DNA of 64,000 nucleotides from Mucilaginibacter sp. SMC90 (GTDB lineage: Bacteria; Bacteroidota; Bacteroidia; Sphingobacteriales; Sphingobacteriaceae). The position numbers and the translations under genes are program-made. Within the stretch, counting starts at the first letter, position 1. Every line of letters begins with the position of its first letter. The notes under the pieces are model-generated. The model made no database searches. It saw only the letters and a list, made by a program, of their open reading frames with translations, and was not told the DNA's origin. This document shows positions 27,232 through 35,524 of this stretch, piece by piece. The stretch lies in contig NZ_CP094527.1 in assembly GCF_022811725.1 (NCBI RefSeq), positions 6,696,001 through 6,760,000 on the forward strand, in the 5' to 3' direction.

Positions 27232-27939
27232 TCAATTATTGGTAAGACTGATAAACACCTCTTCGAGCGATTTGCCGCCGTTATTTTTCCTTAGCTGCTG
27301 CAAGGTATCATTGGCTACTATTTTTCCCTTATTAATGATTATCACCTGGCCGCATACAGCTTCAACTTCCTGCATAATATGCGTTGACAGCACAATGGTT
27401 TTGGTTTTACCAAGGTCGAGAATTAACTGGCGAATCCCGATCAACTGGTTGGGGTCGAGGCCGGAGGTTGGCTCATCTAATATCAGCACTTCAGGATCAT
27501 GCAGCATGGCCTGTGCCAGGCCTACCCTTTGGCGATAACCTTTTGACAGCTGCCCGATCTTTTTATGCTGCTCGGGCCCGAGGCCCGTTTGCTCAATAAT
27601 ATCGGCGATACGTTTGGCAGGCTCATGAACTTTATGGATGCCTGCAACAAAGCCAAGCGACTCCTTCACATACATATCAATGTACAGCGGGTTACTTTCG
27701 GGCAAGTAACCTATGCGGCGTTTAACATCAAGAGGCTGCTTAACTACATCAAAACCACATACCGATGCTATACCCGACGTTTGAGGAATAAAGCCCGTAA
27801 GGATTTTCATGGTGGTTGACTTACCGGCACCATTAGGGCCCAAAAAGCCCAACACACCCGGTTGGGCAGTAAAACTTATCCCATCAACAGCCTTCTGCAC
27901 GCCGTAAACCTTGGTTAATGCCTCAACACTGATACTCAT
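27232..27939 (-). CDS. gldA: GldA-like ABC transporter ATPase
   Basis: 235 residues. Complete ATPase: Walker A GPNGAGKSTT (about 34-43), Q-loop in RRIGYLPESNPLYID, signature LSKGYRQRVGLAQA, Walker B VLILDEPTSGLD and switch His in LSTHIMQE. The stretch NPLYIDMYVKESLGFVAGIH is characteristic of Flavobacterium GldA. It is shorter than the roughly 300-residue F. johnsoniae protein, lacking a C-terminal extension. It should power the GldF-GldG fusion encoded at 22041-24434. The upstream region has heptad repeats and a TATTTTTA box almost at the ATG. Confidence 0.85.
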   Translation of the reverse strand: MSISVEALTKVYGVQKAVDGISFTAQPGVLGFLGPNGAGKSTTMKILTGFIPQTSGIASVCGFDVVKQPLDVKRRIGYLPESNPLYIDMYVKESLGFVAGIHKVHEPAKRIADIIEQTGLGPEQHKKIGQLSKGYRQRVGLAQAMLHDPEVLILDEPTSGLDPNQLIGIRQLILDLGKTKTIVLSTHIMQEVEAVCGQVIIINKGKIVANDTLQQLRKNNGGKSLEEVFISLTNN

Positions 27940-27944
27940 GGCTG

Positions 27945-27992
27945 TAAAAATAGATTTTAGATTTGAGATTTGAGACGTGAGATTTGAGATTC
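27945..27992 (-). promoter_or_regulatory. gldA promoter region with heptad repeats
   Basis: On the minus strand five or six units AATCTCA-AATCTCA-CGTCTCA-AATCTCA-AATCTAA run into TATTTTTA (27952-27945), one base from the TAnnTTTG consensus, 5 nt before the ATG. A transcript from here would be nearly leaderless. Confidence 0.5.
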
Positions 27993-28087
27993 CTGCAAAA
28001 CGGGGAATTGGTTTTGTGGTGTCCGTCCGCCCAGTTTACCTCATTGCCGGAGGCGTCCGGACATCATTTCCTAATCATAGTTGCTGA

Positions 28088-30679
28088 TCATCGCAATACT
28101 GTCACTTCTCCGCTGATTTTTCCGCTACTGCTTTTAGTATCTATCACATAATAATACGCTCCTGCAGGTACCGTTTTTCCGCTACTGGTTCCATCCCAGG
28201 GGTGCTGGTAACCCACCGAGCGGTACATCATAGCGCCGTACCGATTGTAAACATTTACGGTACAGTTAGTGTATGATAATAGTCCCGGGATAAACCAAGT
28301 ATCGTTATATCCATCACCATTGGGTGTAAACGTATTGGGTACTATAATTTTTTCGGGAACTATTACAGAAACAACTATAGCATTTGAAGTTACAACAGGG
28401 TTAGCAATGCATTTACCTCCCGATAACATGATGCAGGTAATTCCATCACCATCAGCTAAGGTGTTACTGGTGAATGTAGCGCTGTTTGTACCCACGGTTT
28501 GCCCGTTAACGTACCATTGATAAACAGGATTATCCTGTACATTAGATGGTTGCGCCTTAAAAGTAACCGGCGTACCCGAAATAATTGTTCCGCTAACCGA
28601 TGAGCTGATGCTTAGCGAAAGTGTAACATACGGGGTATTTTCAAGGGTAGCCTGATTTGATACCGGGGAGGTTATAGGTGCGCATCCGTCATTATTTGTA
28701 ACCACGCAAGTAATGATATCGCCTGTGTGTAATGTGCTGCTGGTGTAAGTATTTGAATGACCACCACTGTTTTGACCGTTTACCATCCATTGATAGGTTG
28801 CGTTACTACCTGCATTTTGAGCGTCGGCAGTGAATTCAAACTCCATGCCATCGCACCCTGCTATCACGCCTGCCGGATCTATCGTTACTGATGGCGTAGC
28901 AGCTGCAGCAACCGTTAATGTTTGCGGTTTTGGTATGGCCGGATTATATAAACTGTTACCGATTTGCGACGCAGTGATGGTTGTAGTACCGGCTGCTATG
29001 ATATGAACAAGGCCTGCCGCCGAAACAGTAGCAACTGCCGGATTACTGCTTACATAAGTAACCGGAATAGTTGAGTTAGAACTTGTTGCCCCTGCCGCAA
29101 AATCAAGGCTACAGACAGATTTATCAGGTATTGCAGGAAAAGTGATCACCTGATTTTTCATAATAGTAAATGTCTGTTGCACCGGCACAGCCGGTAAATA
29201 TACATCATTCCCGCTTTGATGAGCGGTTATAACAGTTACCCCAGGGGCTATTGCCTGAATTTGCCCATCGGCATTTACAATGGCAACATCAGTGTTGCTG
29301 CTGGTGTAAGTAATTGGTGTTTCGGTATTGGTGTTGGTACTGGTAGCGTTGGGATGCAGGATATTATCAATATCCATATTGACAATTGCAGGGGGTGGAA
29401 AAGTAATGATAGATGGCTGCAGCACAATTTCGTCAACAATTTCTATAGTTACCGTGGTACTGTTGCTGCCGGTTGCATTATAAGCCGTTATAGTGTAAGC
29501 AGTAGCCGGAGACAGAACGGTTGGCGTCCCCGAAATAATACCGGTTTTAGGATCAAATACCAAACCCGCCGGTAAAGGCTTGTTAATGGTATAGCCTGTT
29601 ATTACAATCTTTCTAACATCATTGTTAATGTTTTCGCCAACAAATAAATTACCTTTTCCATCCATTGCCATTCCGAGCGGTCCGTTAAATGAAGCGACAA
29701 CTCCACTGGCATCTTTTGCACCGCCCCCTGCAATAATAGTTACTGTCCCATTAGGGTTTATTCTTTTTATGGTATTACCGTCCTGCTCGGCAACATAAAT
29801 ATTACCGGTACCATCCACCCTGAGCTCACGCGGAAAATTGAAACCAGTTGCAAATGTAGAAACTATACCTGCGGGGGTTATTTTTCTTACGGCATTATTC
29901 CCAACATCCGACACATATAAATTACCGGCAGCATCGAACGCAACACCGGTAGGCGTGTTAAACGATGCAGATCCTGCGGGGCCGTTATCAGCGCCCATAG
30001 CGCCACTGCCAGCGTAAGTGGATACCTCGCCAGCTGGTGTTATTTTCCTGATCAGGTTATTACCCTGGTCGGCAACGTAAATATTTCCTGTGTTATCCAT
30101 TGCTAAACCTCTCGGGCTATCGAACTTAGCAGCCGAACCTGTACCATTGGCAAAACCCGGCGAATGCGGAGTTCCCGCAATTGTTGTTACGTAGCCTTCC
30201 GGTGTTATTTTCCGTATCAGATGGCTTGCCTGATCGCTGCAGTAAATATTACCGGCAGCGTCTGAAAACAGTGCATCGGGTTCAGAAACGGTTGCGATGG
30301 TACCAGGACCATCGTCCCAACCAGATTCTGAATGCCCTACAAACGTTGAAAGATCACCCCCGGGAGTCAATTTGTAGATTCTATTATCGGCCCAATCTGC
30401 TATAAATATATTTCCCGAAGCGTCAACTGTAACCCCGGTTACTGTATAAAAATATCCAAGCGTGCCGAAACCCGCAATAGTACTTACCTGCCCATAAATA
30501 GTTGCAGGTACTGCGCCCCCCGTATTAGCCGGGGCTAACGATGTAATAGGAGTATTGATTTTATACTTATGCGGAGTTGTATATTTAATGGCCGGAGCCT
30601 GAGCAAACAAAGAGGCATAAAAACTTAGCGAAACAAGCAAAACTGCTGCAACGCGCAAAACATAAAACAACCGGTACAT
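28088..30679 (-). CDS. NHL-repeat / Ig-like surface protein with type IX sorting domain
   Basis: 863 residues. Signal peptide (1-27, ending SLFAQ). Residues about 60-350 form five or six NHL beta-propeller blades, each with the pattern GVTVDASGNIFIADWADNRI / IRKITPEG. Then a putative Ig domain (FDPKTGIISGTPT), two BIg2-like repeats with SSNTDVAIVNADG and SSNPAVATVSAAG, and two PKD/Ig-like modules with YQWMVNGQ and YQWYVNGQ. The C-terminus (about 775-863) is the CHU_C/TIGR04131 type B sorting domain: PNTFTPNGDGYNDTW, VNVYNRYG, WDGTSSGK. It is exported by the type IX system to the cell surface; ligand unknown. Confidence 0.92.
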   Translation of the reverse strand: MYRLFYVLRVAAVLLVSLSFYASLFAQAPAIKYTTPHKYKINTPITSLAPANTGGAVPATIYGQVSTIAGFGTLGYFYTVTGVTVDASGNIFIADWADNRIYKLTPGGDLSTFVGHSESGWDDGPGTIATVSEPDALFSDAAGNIYCSDQASHLIRKITPEGYVTTIAGTPHSPGFANGTGSAAKFDSPRGLAMDNTGNIYVADQGNNLIRKITPAGEVSTYAGSGAMGADNGPAGSASFNTPTGVAFDAAGNLYVSDVGNNAVRKITPAGIVSTFATGFNFPRELRVDGTGNIYVAEQDGNTIKRINPNGTVTIIAGGGAKDASGVVASFNGPLGMAMDGKGNLFVGENINNDVRKIVITGYTINKPLPAGLVFDPKTGIISGTPTVLSPATAYTITAYNATGSNSTTVTIEIVDEIVLQPSIITFPPPAIVNMDIDNILHPNATSTNTNTETPITYTSSNTDVAIVNADGQIQAIAPGVTVITAHQSGNDVYLPAVPVQQTFTIMKNQVITFPAIPDKSVCSLDFAAGATSSNSTIPVTYVSSNPAVATVSAAGLVHIIAAGTTTITASQIGNSLYNPAIPKPQTLTVAAAATPSVTIDPAGVIAGCDGMEFEFTADAQNAGSNATYQWMVNGQNSGGHSNTYTSSTLHTGDIITCVVTNNDGCAPITSPVSNQATLENTPYVTLSLSISSSVSGTIISGTPVTFKAQPSNVQDNPVYQWYVNGQTVGTNSATFTSNTLADGDGITCIMLSGGKCIANPVVTSNAIVVSVIVPEKIIVPNTFTPNGDGYNDTWFIPGLLSYTNCTVNVYNRYGAMMYRSVGYQHPWDGTSSGKTVPAGAYYYVIDTKSSSGKISGEVTVLR

Positions 30680-31193
30680 TATTGTTTTGATCAGATAAAG
30701 TGATAAAGTAAAAGCTGCCGAAAATTAAGCTTTTTTACTGATACTGACGACCTCTTATAATCAAATATAACATTAGGTTATTTCTTTAACACCTGCTGGT
30801 TAAATAACTGCACCAGATGCAGCCTTTTGGGATTTCCGCCCGGGAAATCGCTTAGCGACGGGCCGTTACAAACAGCTGTCCCAGCAAAAACTTACGGGAT
30901 TATCATATATCTCATCTTCATCAAAATTCATATGAATGTCATTCTGTAAACCTTTTATAGAATCAGGTAACCTGCGGCAGGCTTAAAACGTATCAGGCCA
31001 CTATAGTTGATAAAACCTGTCGGCTTTGGGTTAAACATGAGCGTTCCCATGAACGCGCAGACACCCGGGCAGTGTTGCAGGCTGATCAATAAAAAAGGTA
31101 TTTTGCAGAGGCGCACCACATGTGTCTGTGATATGCAGGGATAACATGCAAGACAAAGCATAGAAGACCGCACGTGATGCGTCTCCGCATAAA
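30680..31193. other. Gene-free spacer
   Basis: 514 bp between the NHL gene and the reductase gene. Short open frames on the minus strand (30955-31231) overlap one another in different frames, lack family features and are not convincing. A hairpin GATTTCC-GCCCG-GGAAATC lies near 30831-30849. The -7 box of the NHL gene is at 30762. Otherwise nothing recognised. Confidence 0.5.
30762..30769 (-). promoter_or_regulatory. -7 box upstream of the NHL/type IX gene (TATATTTG)
   Basis: Perfect TAnnTTTG match on the minus strand, with a long leader of about 75 nt to the ATG. No TTG at the ideal -33 distance. Confidence 0.4.
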
Positions 31194-31859
31194 CTACCTT
31201 TCAAACACCACCGAATCACTATCGGCTCCAAGTTGCCCTAATATCCCGCTAAGTTCAGTAACCATAGCATCAGGGCCACATATATAAAAATGCTTTGAGA
31301 AATCTTTTATTTCAGCTTTCAGAAATTCAGCATTGATGTGCCGCTGGTCATACATACTGTCTTTTTGATCAGTAATAATGAAATGCGCGTTTGCACCAAG
31401 CATGCTTTTCAATTCATCGCTCAAAATAATATCCTTATCAGTTTTATTGGAAAATATAAGCCTGTTATCGCCTATTGCACCGTCTTTATTCAATTGCCTT
31501 AGTATAGCTAAAAACGGTGTGATACCTGCGCCGCCTGCAATAAAGTAACCGGCACCTTTATATTCAATAGCCCCCCAAACGTCGCGAATGATAAGTTCAT
31601 CGCCTTCTTTTACCTTGCTTAGCTGGTTGGTAACGCCGTCATGATCGGTATAGGTTTTTATAGTAAACTCAAGGTAATCATCATCGTTGAGGCTGGTAAA
31701 GGTAAAAGGACGCGTTTCATCACGCCAACCGTCAATATTGATAGATAATTCTGTTGCCTGGCCTGGTATAAAACTATAACCGGCAGGTTTTTCAAGCCTG
31801 AATCGCCTTACATTATGCGTAACATAATTTGCAGCAAGTATTTTAACGATTTGTTCCAT
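31194..31859 (-). CDS. FAD/NAD(P)-binding flavodoxin/ferredoxin reductase
   Basis: 221 residues. The N-terminal FAD-binding barrel has the RPFTFTS motif (about 50-56, R-x-[YFT]-[ST]) and the C-terminal NAD(P) domain has GGAGITPFLAILR, then FYICGPDAM, the nucleotide-binding finish. It lacks a [2Fe-2S] domain, so it is a flavodoxin- or ferredoxin-reductase-type module that passes electrons between NAD(P)H and a carrier. Single gene with no partner nearby. Confidence 0.88.
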   Translation of the reverse strand: MEQIVKILAANYVTHNVRRFRLEKPAGYSFIPGQATELSINIDGWRDETRPFTFTSLNDDDYLEFTIKTYTDHDGVTNQLSKVKEGDELIIRDVWGAIEYKGAGYFIAGGAGITPFLAILRQLNKDGAIGDNRLIFSNKTDKDIILSDELKSMLGANAHFIITDQKDSMYDQRHINAEFLKAEIKDFSKHFYICGPDAMVTELSGILGQLGADSDSVVFER

Positions 31860-32342
31860 TTGTGATCGGTATAATAGGCTTAGTACAATTATAGTGCAAA
31901 ACAGTTAATTGTTTAAATTATAATTAATAATTGTGAAATGTTTACACATTGTGAGAAATGCATGGTAAAATGAATGTGGAATGATTTAGGACTTCACAAG
32001 TACATTTTAAGCGTACAAACTCATCATGATAAACAACTCAATCGCAGTTTAAACGATGGATGCAACGATTATATAGTAGATATGGAAGATACTTTGAAAG
32101 CATTTGAATGCCGGTTCGTCTGGCGAACCATACACCGGCGAGCAAAAAGCGGACACCTGTTTTGGAGTTCAGATTCCGATTTCGGAGCTATGTATCATTC
32201 AATATAAACACCAGGAAATCTCTTTACATTAAAGAATGTGCTCATAAGTTAAAGAAATAGCCATAGGCACGAACGTGCCGCATCCGGGCGGACACCTTGC
32301 TGCGCACAGGCCAGAGGCGACCTGATTCGCTATTTCAAAATC

Positions 32343-32385
32343 AAAGTAAATCCGAAATCGAAAATCCGAAATCCGAAATCAAAAA
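32343..32385. repeat. Heptad repeat block upstream of glyQS
   Basis: Units AAATCCG-AAATCGA-AAATCCG-AAATCCG-AAATCAA on the plus strand, running straight into the -7 box of glyQS. Same unit and orientation relative to the gene as at pheT and gldFG. Confidence 0.8.
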
Positions 32386-32386
32386 C

Positions 32387-32394
32387 TATCTTTG
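32387..32394 (+). promoter_or_regulatory. -7 promoter box of glyQS (TATCTTTG)
   Basis: Perfect TAnnTTTG match 8 nt before the ATG, so the mRNA would be almost leaderless. The -33 region is made of heptad repeats and no TTG is present there. Confidence 0.6.
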
Positions 32395-32402
32395 CAGCTA
32401 TT

Positions 32403-33884
32403 ATGAGCAAATCAACCGACGAACTTTTTAAAAATGTTATTTCACACGCCAAGGAATATGGTTTTGTTTTCCCTTCCAGCGAGATCTATGATGGCTTAAG
32501 TGCAGTTTATGATTACGGCCAAAACGGTGCCGAACTTAAAAACAACATCAAAGCCTACTGGTGGAAAGCCATGGTGCAGATGAATGATAACATTGTGGGC
32601 ATTGATTCGGCCATATTTATGCACCCTAAGATCTGGAAAGCAAGTGGTCACGTTGATGGCTTCAGCGACCCGATGATCGACAATAAGGACTCAAAGAAAC
32701 GCTACCGTGCTGATCAGCTGTTAGAAGATAAAATAGAACGCTACAGCAAAGACGGCAAAACCGATAAGGCAGAAAAGCTACAGCACGATATGGACGAGGC
32801 CCTGAAAGCCGAAGACCTGCCGCGCCTGAAAGAGCTGATCCTGGAACACGAAATTGCCGACCCTATAAGCGGTACCCGCAACTGGACAGATGTACGCCAG
32901 TTTAACCTGATGTTCAGCACCCAGATGGGCGCTGTTGCTGATGATGCCGATACTATCTATCTGCGTCCGGAAACTGCTCAGGGAATCTTTGTAAACTACC
33001 TTAACGTGCAAAAATCGGGCAGGATGAAAATCCCTTTCGGTATTGCGCAAATTGGTAAGGCTTTCCGTAACGAGGTTATTGCCCGTCAGTTCATTATCCG
33101 CATGCGCGAGTTTGAACAAATGGAGATGCAGTTCTTCGTTCGCCCAGGCACTCAAAAAGAATGGTTTGACCAGTGGAAAGCTGCCCGTTTAAAATGGCAC
33201 CTTGCTCTGGGTACCGATGAAGCCAAATACCGCTATCACGAGCATACCAAACTGGCCCATTACGCCGATGCTGCTTATGATATTGAGTTTGAATTTCCAT
33301 TTGGCTTTAAAGAGGTTGAAGGTATCCACAGCCGTACCAATTTCGATTTGAGCCAGCATCAGGAGTTCTCGGGCAAAAAAATGCAATACTTTGACCCCGA
33401 GGTTGATCCTGAAACAGGCAAACCATACGGTAACTATATCCCTTACGTAATTGAAACGTCGATAGGTTTAGACAGGATGTTCCTGCTTACCATGATCAAC
33501 GCTTACGAAGAGGAAGACCTGAGCACTGAAGAGAAACAGGATAGCCGCACCGTATTACGCCTGCACCCTTGCCTGGCACCGGTTAAAGCCGCTATTTTCC
33601 CACTTACCAAAAAAGATGGTCTGCCCGAAAAAGCCCGCGAGATCATGGATAAACTGAAGCTTGACTTCAACATCCAGTACGAGGAAAAAGATGCTATCGG
33701 TAAACGCTACCGCCGCCAGGATGCTATTGGTACGCCTTTCTGCATCACTGTAGATCACCAGACGTTAGAAGACAACACCGTAACCATCCGCCACCGCGAC
33801 AGCATGGCTCAGGAACGCGTGGCCGCCGACCAGCTGGATAAGATCATTGGTGATCTGGTTAGCTGGAGGAATGTGTTAGCATAA
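32403..33884 (+). CDS. glyQS: Glycine--tRNA ligase (single-chain alpha2 type)
   Basis: 493 residues. Class II synthetase: motif-2 region FRNEVIARQFIIRMREFEQMEMQFF, insertion KHE-type elements (residues 95-150 with many charged residues), motif 3 ETSIGLDRMFLL and a C-terminal anticodon-binding domain (APVKAAIFPL to the end). The early GFVFPSSEIYDGLSAVYDYG is the family hallmark. It charges tRNA-Gly and is the alpha2 form used by Bacteroidota rather than the alpha/beta GlyQ+GlyS form of E. coli. It has its own near-leaderless promoter and terminator. Confidence 0.98.
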   Translation: MSKSTDELFKNVISHAKEYGFVFPSSEIYDGLSAVYDYGQNGAELKNNIKAYWWKAMVQMNDNIVGIDSAIFMHPKIWKASGHVDGFSDPMIDNKDSKKRYRADQLLEDKIERYSKDGKTDKAEKLQHDMDEALKAEDLPRLKELILEHEIADPISGTRNWTDVRQFNLMFSTQMGAVADDADTIYLRPETAQGIFVNYLNVQKSGRMKIPFGIAQIGKAFRNEVIARQFIIRMREFEQMEMQFFVRPGTQKEWFDQWKAARLKWHLALGTDEAKYRYHEHTKLAHYADAAYDIEFEFPFGFKEVEGIHSRTNFDLSQHQEFSGKKMQYFDPEVDPETGKPYGNYIPYVIETSIGLDRMFLLTMINAYEEEDLSTEEKQDSRTVLRLHPCLAPVKAAIFPLTKKDGLPEKAREIMDKLKLDFNIQYEEKDAIGKRYRRQDAIGTPFCITVDHQTLEDNTVTIRHRDSMAQERVAADQLDKIIGDLVSWRNVLA

Positions 33885-33907
33885 GCAAACCTGCTATAAT
33901 ATTTTAG

Positions 33908-33936
33908 AAGCCTGCATTAATCGTGCAGGCTTTTTT
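33908..33936 (+). terminator. Intrinsic terminator after glyQS
   Basis: Stem AGCCTGCA/TGCAGGCT (33909-33916 with 33924-33931) with a 7-nt loop and a T tract. Confidence 0.88.
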
Positions 33937-33964
33937 GTTTTTAAAAAGAGCGGGGGATAGCGCG

Positions 33965-34084
33965 ATTCCCTCCCCTGGGAGGGTGTAGGGAGGGGTTTCG
34001 CTGCCGTGCATGTCCGTTAACATAGCGTATAAACCCCTCCCTGCCATAACACTTCCACTCGCACCCCTCCCAAGGGAGGGAATT
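33965..34084. repeat. G/C-rich palindromic repeat (CCCTCCC/GGGAGGG)
   Basis: Outer arms 33965-33985 and 34062-34083 are near-perfect inverted copies; inner arms 33987-33998 and 34031-34042 are a perfect 12-bp inverted repeat (AGGGAGGGGTTT). No coding potential. It looks like a dispersed intergenic element of the Bacteroidota REP/MITE type. Confidence 0.65.
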
Positions 34085-34239
34085 GAAAACAGAAATCTCA
34101 CCCTGTTCGCTCCCGTCCACAACTACCCATTCCCCCCAGCGGACGGACACCCCTACCCAATCAGCATAAAACCGGCCTAATTATCAGCAAAGCAAACAAT
34201 TGCTTATCTTGTTCCTTTCTGTGTAAAAACCCTGCACCC

Positions 34240-35343
34240 ATGCCTGCTGTTAAAGAATACCCCTTTTTTCTTAAAAGTACTGTTATACTTTTCGGATTGA
34301 TTTTATTGGTTTATGTATTTGCCCAACTGGCAGATGTCATGATCCCACTTGCTTTCGCCGCTTTTATTGCCATTTTACTTAACCCCGTAAGTAACTGGCT
34401 GGAAGAACGAAAGGTTCCTAAAATATTAGCTATAGGCCTGACCATGCTGCTTGGTGCCATTTTACTGGCAGGATTGTTCTACTTCCTCTCTACCCAGATC
34501 ATCCAGTTTGGCGACTCGCTGCCCATGCTAAAAAAGAAGTTTGCCGAACTGTTCATCACCTTTAAAGACTGGGTAGCAACCACTTTTAACTACTCCATCC
34601 AAAAGCAGGACAAGCTTATTAAAGATGCCATGGATAATAGCCAGGCTTTGGTAGGCCGCACGCTGGGTAATGTGCTGAGCACATTCGGGCTGGTATTTGT
34701 TGTGCCGGTGTATGTATTTCTGATCTTGTTTTATAAAGTACTGATTCTTAATTTCCTTTTTGAGGTATTTTCCGAAGAAAACTCCAAACAGGTAGCCGAG
34801 GTTTTAAAAGAAACCAAATCGGCTATTCAAAGCTATATTCAGGGCTTATTGATTGAGATGTTGATAGTAGCTGCCATGAACTCGCTGGCATTGGTGCTAC
34901 TGGGGGTTAAATACGGCATCCTGATAGGCGTTATAGGCGCTATCCTTAACCTGCTGCCTTATATTGGCGGCATTATAGCTATAGCTCTACCTGTGCTGAT
35001 GGCAACAGTTACTAAAGATGGCTATAGCACACAATTAGGAGTGATCATTGCCTATATGGTTATCCAGTTTATTGATAATAACATACTGGTGCCGCGCATC
35101 GTATCATCAAAAGTGCAGATCAACGCCCTTATCTCCATTGTAGTGGTATTGTTAGGCAATATGCTTTGGGGATTATCGGGCATGTTCCTTTCTATTCCCT
35201 TCGTAGCCGTGCTTAAAATCATTTTCGACAGGATTGACGGCCTAAAACCCTGGGGCAAGCTCCTCGGCGATACCGTACCCACCAAACCCAAAGGAGCCGG
35301 CTGGAGCCGAACGAGGAAAAAGGCGGTGCTGCCGGAGGAATAG
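34240..35343 (+). CDS. AI-2E family permease (PerM/YdiK-like)
   Basis: 367 residues with about seven or eight hydrophobic helices. Signatures: AAFIAILLNPVSNWLEERKVPK near the N-terminus, an amphipathic soluble region (about 95-150), FGLVFVVPVYVFLILFYK, and the glycine-rich C-terminal core LNLLPYIGGIIAIALP followed by DNNILVPRIVSSKVQINAL. Members export AI-2 or act as Na+/H+ antiporters; a given member's cargo cannot be read from sequence. The C-terminal tail is basic and probably cytoplasmic. Confidence 0.88.
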   Translation: MPAVKEYPFFLKSTVILFGLILLVYVFAQLADVMIPLAFAAFIAILLNPVSNWLEERKVPKILAIGLTMLLGAILLAGLFYFLSTQIIQFGDSLPMLKKKFAELFITFKDWVATTFNYSIQKQDKLIKDAMDNSQALVGRTLGNVLSTFGLVFVVPVYVFLILFYKVLILNFLFEVFSEENSKQVAEVLKETKSAIQSYIQGLLIEMLIVAAMNSLALVLLGVKYGILIGVIGAILNLLPYIGGIIAIALPVLMATVTKDGYSTQLGVIIAYMVIQFIDNNILVPRIVSSKVQINALISIVVVLLGNMLWGLSGMFLSIPFVAVLKIIFDRIDGLKPWGKLLGDTVPTKPKGAGWSRTRKKAVLPEE

Positions 35344-35372
35344 TTCATTGGTTCATTGGTTCATTGATTCAA
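35343..35372. repeat. Heptad repeat block (TTCATTGG units)
   Basis: Units GTTCATT-GGTTCAT-TGGTTCA-TTGATTC overlap the stop of the permease gene. An inverted partner block is at 35488-35523. Confidence 0.75.
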
Positions 35373-35401
35373 CAGGGCACAGACCTGTCTTAGTATAACG
35401 C

Positions 35402-35433
35402 AAAAGGCCCGGAGTTTTATTCCAGGCCTTTTA
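35402..35433. terminator. Probable bidirectional terminator
   Basis: Stem AAAAGGCC(C)GGA / TCC(A)GGCCTTTT with one unpaired position per arm and A/T ends, between convergent genes and between the two inverted heptad blocks. Confidence 0.7.
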
Positions 35434-35487
35434 TCTTCATAAGATCTTCGCTGTAACAAACTAATGAACCTTGCTCATCGCCATAAA

Positions 35488-35523
35488 AGACCAATGAACT
35501 AATGAACAAGTGAACTAATGATC
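35488..35523. repeat. Heptad repeat block (AATGAAC units), inverted partner
   Basis: Units ACCAATG-AACTAAT-GAACAAG-TGAACTA-ATGATCC, the inverted counterpart of 35343-35372, end at the stop of the M16 gene. Confidence 0.75.
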
Positions 35524-35524
35524 C

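Larger units (their letters stand above)
31860..32402. other. Gene-free spacer upstream of glyQS
   Basis: 543 bp. A 77-codon frame at 31974-32207 has no recognisable features and includes part of what looks like decayed repeat sequence (GCGGACACCTGTTTTGGAG near 32147). A dyad GAAATAG...CTATTTC flanks 32253-32336. The 3' end holds heptad repeats and the glyQS -7 box. Confidence 0.5.
33885..34239. other. Gene-free spacer
   Basis: 355 bp holding the glyQS terminator, the CCCTCCC palindromic repeat and a GCGGACGGACACC motif at 34139-34152 that also occurs near 28018 and 39245. Confidence 0.6.

Noticed and set aside
30955..31231. Two overlapping short open frames on the minus strand
   Set aside because: Different frames over the same bases, Cys-rich low-quality translation, no start context or family.
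31974..32207. 77-codon open frame on the plus strand upstream of glyQS
   Set aside because: No recognisable domain, and part of it reads through repeat-like sequence. It might be a remnant, but nothing supports a gene.
32340..32402. T-box or other tRNA-sensing leader of glyQS
   Set aside because: The promoter leaves only a few nucleotides of leader, so no riboswitch can form.
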